DNA from: Dryococelus australis
Taxonomy: Eukaryota; Arthropoda; Insecta; Phasmatodea; Phasmatidae
DNA: 64,000 nt
Assembly: GCA_029891345.1 (NCBI GenBank)
Contig: CM057000.1
Coordinates: 133,908,163 to 133,972,162, forward strand
Direction: 5' to 3'
The notes under the pieces are model-generated. The model was not told where the DNA came from. It did no database searches and saw only the letters and a program-made list of their open reading frames with translations. Positions within the stretch are counted from its first letter, which is position 1, and every line of letters begins with the position of its first letter. The translations under genes and the position numbers were made by a program. Of this stretch, positions 55,380 through 64,000 are shown piece by piece.

Positions 55380-56240
55380 TATAAATTAACGTTCAGAATT
55401 TTTTTCACGGGCCGCGTCTTCGCCGAGCGCCCGTGGGTTACAGGGGAAAAAGTTAGGCCTGAAATTGCATCTCTTTCCGCAGCGGAGGTGAAATAAAAGC
55501 GCCGCCGGCGTAGCTGGAGGTGGCGAGTCCGCCAGAGTCGGAGGATGGAAGCCATGGTGAACGAAGAGGAGGAGGGGGGGGGGCAGTATAAATTATTAAC
55601 CAGGCAGTTGAGCCGTGGTCTTTTGGCTCCGGCGAGGTCTTTTGTGCTAGGCCGCATTGCCTCCGGGAAGTCGCCGGAACACAAAGAACAACCGGAATAG
55701 AGCGGAAGTCGACGAGGTCCTCGAACCACGGCCCTCGCCCCACCCTGGCGAGGCAGATCCGGAGATGTGGGAGAGGGCACCGCATTGCCCGGCTTGTTCC
55801 TCCTACCGGGGCTCTCTTGCCTTTCAAGTAATTCGAAACTACGAGTACCTGGTGACCCGATCCGCTGACGTCCATGATTATCGACTCTGGGCCGTATGCG
55901 CGGTATTGTGATTGTATGAAAGAGCCCTGACGTGGAATCCTCGCGTGAACCCGACATCACAACTTCAGTAAACCAGGAATCACAACAGCGTATTGCAAAA
56001 GAAGGGCCGACAGCAATATCCCCCTCCACCAGCCGGCAATCGGGGACATCTACGTTTAAACAACGCGCCGATATAGCCCGCTGTAAGGCAGGGCCCGACA
56101 TCTTTCCACATCCGACCAGCAGCCAAGGAAGATCACAACATGGGCGTGTCTGTCCACCGCCATCCAATGATCAGCTAGATACAGCCTCCGGCATCAAGAA
56201 TGAGGTGGGGACTGTCCGACTTAGATATAAAGAGAAATGA
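55380..56240. other. GC-rich island with overlapping open frames
   Basis: Clearly GC-richer and CpG-richer than the rest of the window, with a G run at 55574-55583. Frames are open on both strands: 55328-56167 minus (279 residues), 55657-55911 plus and 55932-56240 plus. The plus frame at 55932 (REPDITTSVNQESQQRIAKE) begins with GTG rather than ATG. None shows a domain. Long overlapping frames are expected where stop codons are rare in GC-rich DNA. It could be a promoter-type CpG island with a first exon, or an unknown repeat. Confidence 0.4.
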
Positions 56241-56846
56241 CGTGAGATAGTTATAACTTAGTTTCTGCAACTCTTTCAGTATTGTATTGTTTGTGTCTCA
56301 CATATCATGAATAAATTCCCTCAGCTACCATAAAAGTCTTACCAAAAACTATCATTTCAGCTAACGCCCCTAAACTCTTTTTGTGCGGATATGACGTTAA
56401 GTCTAATCCATAACAACTGACTCGCCTAGAAGCGAAGCACCACAACCACTTCCTGTATTGAAGATTCCGAGCGTCACTAGATTTCATCACACTCAAACCA
56501 TTTCAGTTTAAATCGTGGTTCACATGTACGCCGATCACGCTGAACAGAGAGAGAGAGAGAGAGCGGGAAACTAGAACAGCCAATCAGAAGCCGTCCTCGG
56601 TGTCCGCGCGAGTCGCGCAGAAAAGTTGAGCTCACGACCGATATTTCTGCTCGCGGAAAGAGCAGACATCGCCGGTATTTCCTAGAAGTCAGCTGGTTCA
56701 TGTATGTCACTTATGTGTGAATCGCTCTATATGTATTCATTGGTGCAAGCGAACAATCATTTTTCTAGTTCGTTCGGTGCACGCGAATTGGCAGGTAAAA
56801 TAGTCAGGCTTCCTTTACATACCTTATAGTACTACCAACATCATAC
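56241..56846. other. Unassigned sequence
   Basis: A short (GA)n run lies at about 56546-56562. No gene recognised. Confidence 0.5.
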
Positions 56847-58508
56847 TACGACATGCATTAAAAATGCACGGAAAAAATAACATAACAAAAAAACCGATTA
56901 TTACGGAAAAAAAAGAGTTATTATGGATTAAAATACGATTCAACGTGACCAAGAATATGCATGTCACCAGTCGTACCAACCAGCTTGCGATGCAACTAAA
57001 TCTGATCATCAATTTCAAACTTCATCTTCTTGCGCGAAAACATGGTAGGAAGCGTCACCAAGTACACTATTGAAAGCAGCATTATCAACCTTCCCTTCAT
57101 GAACAGGAAAAGTCTTACAACATATTATATTACGAGGGTCAATGTCACTAATTTCATTCGACACAGGATCATTTTGAGTATGCGACTTCCTGAAGAAAAA
57201 CATTTTCAACAAACCACTACCTGCCTTAGCAGTTATTCCTTGCAGACCAAAACGGTACAAAAACTACAACAAAATATAACTCTCTTCTATATCAAAAAAA
57301 CTTTAACAGTTCAGGACCTATCGTCCTTATTGCCATCCTTACTAAAAGACAAAAAATATTTTGGTATATCCTCTTAGGATAATACCTAGACACGCCATTC
57401 TTCAGAGGAACCCATATTGATGTGTCTTTTCTAATGACACGGAGCGAAATGAAATACACGAACAAGTTACAACCTTTATAAACTTCACGGACAAGTTACA
57501 ACCTTTATAAAATTCATTAACAAGTTACAACCTTCATAACTAAATCCCATAGATAACACGACAAGGTTAAAACCATGCTTGACACGTTCAAAGTCTTAAC
57601 CTAGCTTGTTTAATCTGGGAGAGATATGGACCCAAGCCTTCGCCTGATAAGCGATCGCCTGGTCGGTGCGATAACATATTGCGCGCGGAATTTTGTCTTG
57701 TTATCTTGCCGTGTTATCTATAGGATTTAGTTTGTGAAGGTTGTAACTTGTTTGAGAAGTTTATAAAGGTTGTAACTTGTTCGTGAAGTTTATAAAGGTT
57801 GTAACTTGTTTGTGAAGTTTATAAAGGTTGTAACTTGTTTGTGAAGTTTATAAAGGTTGTAACTTGTTTGTGAAGTTTATAAAGGTTGTAACTTGTTCGT
57901 GAAGTTTATAAAGGTTGTAACTTGTTTGTGAAGTTTATAAAGGTTGTAACTTTTTCGTGAAGTTTATAAAGGTTGTAACTTGTTCCTGTAATCCATTTCG
58001 CTCCGTGTCATTAGAGAAGACACATCAATAATGGTTCCTCGGCAGACTCAGGTGTCTAGGTATTACCCTAGAAAGGTATACTAAAATTTTTGTCTTTTAG
58101 TAAGGATGTCAATAAGGATGATAGATCCTGGACTGTTAAGATTGTTGATATAGAAGAGAGTCATATTTTGCTGTCGTTTTTGTACCGGTTTGATCTGCAA
58201 GGAATAACTACTAAAGCAGGTAGGGGTTTGTTGGAAATGTATTTCTTCGTGAAGTCGCATGCTCAAAAGGATCCTGCGCCTAAGGAAATTAGTGACATTG
58301 GCCCTCGTGACATAATATGTATTTGGTAACACGTCGATGTTTTTGTGTAAGAAGATGAAGTTGGAAATTGGGAATCAGATTTGGTTGTATCGCAAGCTGG
58401 TTGGTACGACTGGTGAATGCATATTCATGGTCATGCTGAATTATGTTTTGTTATTTTTTCTATTGATTGGCCCATAGATAATAGTGAATTTTTAATGCGT
58501 GTCGTCGA
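56847..58508. mobile_element. 1.66-kb near-palindromic foldback element
   Basis: The left arm (56847 to about 57571) is the reverse complement of the right arm (about 57703-58508), with a ~130-bp spacer. Landmarks: ACGACATGCATTAAAAAT against TTTTTAATGCGTGTCGT at the outer ends; CCAGTCGTACCAACCAGCTT against AAGCTGGTTGGTACGACTGG; CTTGCAGACCAAAACGG against CCGGTTTGATCTGCAAG; GACACGGAGCGAAATG against CATTTCGCTCCGTGTC. The right arm lacks about 60 bases present in the left (near 58316). 29-bp tandem repeats sit at the inner end of both arms. Both arms read the same short coding-like peptide. No clear target duplication, so the class is open. Confidence 0.87.
57457..57990. repeat. 29-bp tandem repeats, 3 copies left and 9 right
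   Basis: The right cluster (57736-57990) has nine units of AAAGGTTGTAACTTGTTTGT then GAAGTTTAT; the left cluster (57457-57540) has three, inverted (AAGTTACAACCTTTATAAAC). Expansion was therefore unequal between the arms. Foldback elements of Drosophila also carry short tandem repeats within their inverted ends. Confidence 0.93.
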
Positions 58509-58704
58509 AAGACGAAAGCATCTAGTTTGATATCTATAGTTTGTTTTAGAACATTGACGTTAAAATAACGAATTCAACACCAAAATGGCTACCAGAAAAT
58601 TTGCTTACGTGTGAACCACCGTCTGTTCTGTCTGTTTGGTGAGATCACCGTAAATAAGGCATAAGGCTCCCGCCTACCTAGCGGTTTTTTTTTCTTCCGC
58701 TTTT

Positions 58705-58900
58705 GAGGCCGAGAAGCGCCGAAGCGATAAGGGCGACACTACCACGCGCATAAAGCACGCCATCGCCGCTAAGCGCAAGGCTCTCAACTAGCACACAGTG
58801 TTCTCGTCGCACTGCGTGTTCCTATGGCACTTTCAGCGGTGGCCCTATTATTTTACTGGTGGAAAATCTGTAGTAATGTACAATGCAGGGTCTTTGAGTT
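58705..58900 (+). repeat. Dispersed repeat D, copy 2
   Basis: GAGAAGCGCCGAAGCGATAA, CTACCACGCGCATAAAGCAC, CAGTGTTCTCGTCGCACTGC and CACTTTCAGCGGTGG match copy 1 at 16318 in order, with an extra ~20 bases. The borders are approximate. Confidence 0.6.
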
Positions 58901-59178
58901 GTTTTGCATGTATCAGAAGCATATATTTTGAGATAAAGCACTTGGAAAAGCTGTTTATAACCATTTTGGAGTACTCTGAAATTATATTTCTAATATGTAT
59001 GACGACTTGAAAGCACTCAACATCCCACTTCAGATGTGCGTGTTCTTTTCGTAGATCAGCACACAGTACGCATAGTTTAATAGTTTCTTAGAAAACAAGT
59101 ATTTCAAACATTTTGCGACGCATTTCAAGTTCCTTAAGCTTTGAGAGTCTTCATGGAGTTTAGATTGCTAAGTTACCA

Positions 59179-59414
59179 TAGTCTATTCACGGTAAAGTGA
59201 GCACTTTTAAGGCCCTGCAAATTTTTTTCTTTTAGCAAATTTCTATCTTTCCGCCACTTTTTAAAGTAAACATTGCCATGTGACCAATAAACACAGTGTA
59301 TACATCCCATCACTACCAAAAGCAGACGTCTGAAGCGGCCAAAAAATATATTTATAGTGGGTAATGCCTATTGGAAGGGCCTTAAAAAGTGCTCACTTTA
59401 CAGTGAACAGCCTA
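59179..59414 (-). mobile_element. GTM MITE, short class, reverse orientation
   Basis: TAGTCTATTCACGGTAAAGT at the left, AAAGTGCTCACTTTACAGTG then AACAGCCTA at the right. Interior as in 30071 (CCAATAAACACAGTGTATAC). Confidence 0.92.
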
Positions 59415-62400
59415 TAAATACGAAGATACACGAGCTTGTTATAACTTAATGACATCAGTTGATCTCAACGAATAGGAAACGGCTGAAACGTTTACTTCTT
59501 CTCATGTGAAGTAAAATGGAGAGGTCTGCTCTTCCCAAAACACATATTATATTGCTATCGTACTATTTGAAAACATAAATTATTTGTTTAATTCAAGAGA
59601 AAGTGCATACATGACTTCAAATATTGCCAGTTTACAAATAAATATACATGGAATGGCCATATATCATAAATTGTTGACAGAACTAAATAAAATTTTTTAT
59701 TTTATGTGGGATTTATGACGGAAGGCAATAAGTAATATTTTAGCAATACTTTTCAGGTTTTTATACCTCTATCGAGTAACTCAGCGCGTAAACATGTGAC
59801 AGTTTCATTGGTATTTGTACTGAACAATAAATGCTAAGAGTTTAATGTGACTATAGGAGCAACGATTTCTTTAATATACTTCGTAGTTTAATGATTATCG
59901 CAGCGTAACGAAGCTATTTATCGGTATAGCAGAATACCACTATATTTTATTTTGGACATTTGGTAAAGATTGCTATATTTTGTGGATTTATATTTATACG
60001 TTTATACAAATTACATTTACATATGGGAACAACAAAAAATATATATAAGTAAAAAACATTTAATACATTTTGCGCTAATTAGTTTCTGCACCGTAACTTG
60101 TAGTGCTGAATACGAATTACAAATTTCGTTCGAAAAACACAACTGTGTGAAAAATTAGTTGTATCTGTAGTATTTAAATTTCGTAAATGCAGTATAATAG
60201 CAGGACTACGTGGGTTCTCGCCCATTTACGAAATAAAAATCTTTAAATCTCTCGTCATGAAACACGAGTATCCACTAATTACCAATTTCGGGAGGTCAAT
60301 CAGCGACAAGATTTCCACACTTAAAAAATAAGGTGGAGTAACACTTAATGTGACAGAGCATACGAAACGAGCAATGGGATGAAGATTCCCTTTCGTTTCT
60401 TGTGGCACTGGAAACTATATTCCTCTCCACATAAGGTCACTAGCTAAAGGGTGGATATGTTTCATCACCCCCGCCCACCGCTTGACCCCTTTCTGGGGCA
60501 ATGCAAGGGTACAATTTTTTCCTTCCGCTGTTCTTACTTAATATTCCTATTTTCCGCCTTGACTTTGGCTTTCTCTCTGAACACGTGAATTTTCACTTGT
60601 CTGTCGCTCGGTTACAGGCCGCCTTTTTATATAATTTTTGTTTATTTTTGATTAATTTGCTTTCTCATCTACCATTGCTTGAAAAACTTTTTCTACTACC
60701 AGGTTGCCCAGTGGTTGATGATCTTGTCTACCAATCTGATTCTCCTAGCAATCTGGGGTTCATTTTCTATTCTGCTAATTTCTAAAGTTATTCATTTTAT
60801 AGTGGCATTATATGTCTACGTATTTTTCATCTCTAAATAATTTCTTCCAATTTGGAACTGTGGCGGGGAGAGAGACCTTATAAATTCTTTTCGATCCCCC
60901 TCATCCACAGACCTGTCTGGATTATTGTATTTGCCACCTATGTTTTGTCCATTCGCGATTGGAAGCGACTTATGAAAATTAACCTTTGAAATAACACTCT
61001 AGGCATAACATGTAAACCTGTTTTTTCAATAACCCTTATTCCACAAATATGTAACACCGTGGTTAACTTTAGAGTACTGCATTATTGAATAAATGAAACT
61101 TTACCTTAATATCTTCTATAACTTGTAATATTTATTTATTTTTAAATATGAATTAACAACAGCGACGAGTTGGCAACGGCCGGTAAGAAACAGTTCTGAG
61201 TTAAAATATTATTTTAACCTAGTTTTTTAATAACTATTAGTAAATTAAATGGTGCCTATTGAAATATTTATAGATTTAGGTACTCCGATGGAAAAGTATC
61301 TCATTTTTACAGTTTAAAATAATAGAGGAAAATATCGTGAGTAGGCCGTAATGGCCCGGTGGTGTTTTATCGAGCGAGACAGCAACTGTCTGCTGGGCGA
61401 GGCTTTTCGCTCTCTCTCTCTCTCTCTTCGTGTCTTTCACACTCGAAAACTTCACTTCTCTAGTAAGCAGTATATTATACATGTTTTCAATTCTATCATA
61501 TTTCATACTCACTACAGCAAATTATTAATTTTTGAATTTGTAATTTACAACTGATGAAAATATTTTAATGTTTGAATACTTATTTCAATATATTTAGATA
61601 TAATGGCGGGGCAGCAACAAAGTGAAGTTGGCAGACGTGACGAGCCATGACAGAGTGTGTTGCTTTTTTACCAAACGAGACGTAGATTATACTTACTCCG
61701 AAAAATACTTCAAATTATCACATCATGTTAGTAGACGTGTTTTTTAAAACTACCTAAGCAAGTTACGATTTGTGATAAATATGTTTCCGCGGCAGTAATA
61801 AATATACTCTTACGGTGTGTTTCGTTAACAGCTGCTTGTGAAATAGCGTGACGTGGCTGCGTGGTGATCGTTACGCTGGATCTGTGTGTGTATGTGATTT
61901 CAAATATTTGATGTGAACAATTTATACATTTTAAATGTGAACTGTTTTTATGACGAAGTTATTTATTTACATCCACGTCTGTTTATCACAACGTTGTACG
62001 TTTGCCCTGAGTGTTTGAAACACAGTCGTGTAACGTGATTTACCACCAATCCCAACAAAATAGCCAAGGCCAGCCCCAATAAATTCCAATAAATCTAATA
62101 CACAGTAAGTAGCAATACATATAAATATAAGTGGAATAAAAGTTAGGGTAGGCTTATTTGTGTGCATGTTCACCACTATATTTTAAACTTGTATGACAAA
62201 AAATGAGCGACACGAGTTGCATGCTCGATTTTTATGTCTATTTTTCGTTGGACTTCTTATTCCTCCGTTATTCGAACTGAGGCCGTCCTTTTAAAGAAAT
62301 AACCCAACACATATAAATAACAACAAGTTAAATGCTATTGTTCATTACCCCGTAGTTGTAACAGTGTTAAACACAGTAGCGGCAAAATACTAACGTGCAT

Positions 62401-62858
62401 TACGTGCAATGTGCTATGTCGTGGAAAACAAATATGTTAATGGAACATAACCGAAAGAACTATCGTCAATTCAGGTATTTTCAAAACGTCATAAAGCTTA
62501 CCTAAATAATGTTATAGGCTTAAACTGTGAATATTCGTACGAAATGGTATTTGAAATAGACCTACGACAGAATTCTTTGAAAAGCTGTAAACAGTAAACA
62601 ACACATTTGACAGGTATAAAAGTAGAAGTCACATTTCAATGTTTATGTTTAGGTGTAGTGAAAGTATACGAACACATGACATGTAAACATTAATTTTGAC
62701 AGATGCTACATGGCAATGCTTGTTTACATATGGCGGAAGGATACAAAACGGGCATGCAAATAGATATTTAGCAGGGCTCCGAGAAAGTTGCTTCCAATGG
62801 GGAATGGACTAAAGTTATTCAATACTTTTGTTTGCTTCTGAGTAGATAAGTGCACTTA
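59415..62858. other. AT-rich unassigned sequence, one GTM fragment
   Basis: About 3.4 kb with no recognised gene. A short (CT)n lies at 61408-61428. 62700-62800 (GCTACATGGCAATGCTTGTT, CATATGGCGGAAGGATAC, AGATATTTAGCAGGGCTCC) is a diverged right part of a GTM long copy without its end. Confidence 0.5.
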
Positions 62859-63281
62859 TAGGCTGTTCACGATACAGTGAGAACTTTTGAAATCAACCTA
62901 AGAAATATGTCACTGCTTCTACCGGCGTATATATTAATGGACGCTCTGAGTGACATGCGCCCAGTTAAATTGGTAACGATGGATGGGTATTAGTTCCGTA
63001 TCTTAACGTCGAATAAAAGGTGTTAGGTAACCATTTATGATAACTTAAATTACTTCTTTTGCTTTCTGTTTTTTTTATAACTCATCAATGTGTAAAAATT
63101 AGCATATTTAATAGAAATAATTTTTCCCATAATTTCACAGTTTCACTTGACCGACGCATGTATAAAGTAATGAGGCCCATTGCAATTTTATTCTTGCATA
63201 AGGCGGACGAAAATACAACGTGCATGCTACTATATCTTAAGAAGGGCTTTCAAAAATGCTCATTTTACCGTGAACAGCCTA
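62859..63281 (+). mobile_element. GTM MITE, long class
   Basis: TAGGCTGTTCACGATACAGT at the left, AAATGCTCATTTTACCGTGA then ACAGCCTA at the right; TA on both sides. Complete, 423 bp, interior as in 27238. Confidence 0.94.
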
Positions 63282-63529
63282 TAGACAAATTGGCGAAGCG
63301 GTTCCCTTGAAGCTAGCGCATCCATTCTCTGATTGGCTGCGTGTGGCTCTGGGGATTGGCCATGTGTCGGATTGGCTATTGCACGTTGAGGAAGTTTCCC
63401 TATTGGCTGGGGCTAGCGGCTGGCGAGCAGGTCACCAAGCGCTATTTGGCAAACTGCCTTTCAACATACGTATTGATACAAACCTGCAAAATTCGCGTTA
63501 TCTTTCGTGACGAGATAAACTCCCCTGCC

Positions 63530-63818
63530 TTAAGTGAAATCGTGGAATTATTAGAAAAGTAAATATTTCACAAAATCTGCTCATTTTTACACTTTGATGC
63601 ATAAAAAAAAACAGAAAGCGAAAGAAATTGTTTAAGTTATCACAAATGGTTACAACACTTTTTATTCGACGTTAAGACATGGAACCACTTTCTCTCCATC
63701 GTTACCAAATTTACTGAGTGCATGTCACTCAGGACGCCCGTCAAATTTATGCAGGTAGGGGCTGTGACTTTTTTCAAATGTCGATTTCTAAATTGCTCAC
63801 TTTATCGCAAACAGCCTT
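63530..63818 (-). mobile_element. GTM MITE, long class, reverse, left part missing
   Basis: From TAAGTGAAATCGTGGAATTA through ACTTTGATGCATAAAAA, ATTCGACGTTAAGACATGGA and GTCACTCAGGACGCCCGTCA to CTCACTTTATCGCAAACAGC. It lacks the first ~120 bases including one terminal repeat. The missing side joins a GC-richer stretch at 63300-63525. Confidence 0.85.
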
Positions 63819-64000
63819 TAATTGGTCGACGTGTTGTTTAACACCTCCTGGAGATAAAATGAGCCAATAACAAACATGCAATAAATTGTGCGCCCAACAA
63901 ATTCCGTTTACTACCACAGGTATCAACCAATAAACAGTTGATTCCGTATGAGAGTATACAAGACTGTGAAGTCTAGCCTACAGGTCACTGAAATCGCGCA

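Noticed and set aside
55328-56167. 279-residue minus-strand frame as a gene
   Set aside because: The frame overlaps other open frames on the opposite strand in GC-rich DNA, has no domain, and is low-complexity in places. I kept it only as a GC-rich island.

Overview
The window reads as intergenic or intronic DNA from an arthropod, most likely an insect with a large, AT-rich, repeat-packed genome. The base for this is the mixture of element types: a Jockey-clade LINE, IS630/Tc1-mariner transposase remnants, tRNA-derived SINEs with RNA polymerase III boxes, hundreds-of-bases MITEs, (TA)n and (GA)n microsatellites, and the near absence of long open frames. I see no gene that I can name with confidence and no rRNA, functional tRNA, CRISPR or operon structure. 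The species cannot be fixed from what I can see.

Layout. 0-4.4 kb: one long MITE, a SINE piece, a coding-like island of unknown origin (1.65-2.7 kb), and a striking 14-copy, 80-bp tandem array sitting inside one copy of a dispersed repeat that I call R80. 5.7-12.3 kb: a SINE, a short second LINE 3' end, and a decayed Jockey-type LINE on the minus strand with zinc-knuckle ORF1, AP-endonuclease and reverse transcriptase. 12.6-19.7 kb: an LTR-like fossil, several MITEs, and a palindromic MITE. 22.6-24.8 kb: SINE, a heavily decayed mariner-type transposase, and another LTR-like fossil. 27-37 kb: more MITEs, a SINE nested in a MITE with a 7-bp target duplication, and R80 copies, two of them inverted against each other. 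38.9-40.2 kb: a better preserved mariner-type transposase split by a hAT-like MITE.

43.7-48.5 kb is the most complex locus. An R80 copy is split by a small MITE and by a 4.3-kb Foldback/MULE-like element with ~640-bp inverted ends and a 9-bp target duplication. That element in turn holds a retroelement-like insert whose core is a 16-copy array of a tRNA A-box-like sequence, and one arm carries another MITE. 49.9-56.2 kb: a second palindromic MITE, one possible host exon on the minus strand, a MITE split by an LTR-like fossil, a SINE and a GC-rich island. 56.8-58.5 kb: a 1.66-kb near-palindrome whose arms share coding-like sequence and 29-bp tandem repeats. The last 5 kb is mostly quiet, with four MITE copies or pieces.

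The dominant pattern is one MITE family with ends close to GGCTGTTCACGGTAAA, which I call GTM. It has a ~400-435-bp class and a ~236-bp class that share ends but not interiors, with about 20 copies or fragments in the window in both orientations. All names such as R80 and GTM are local labels of mine, and family placements rest on pattern recognition without a database search.
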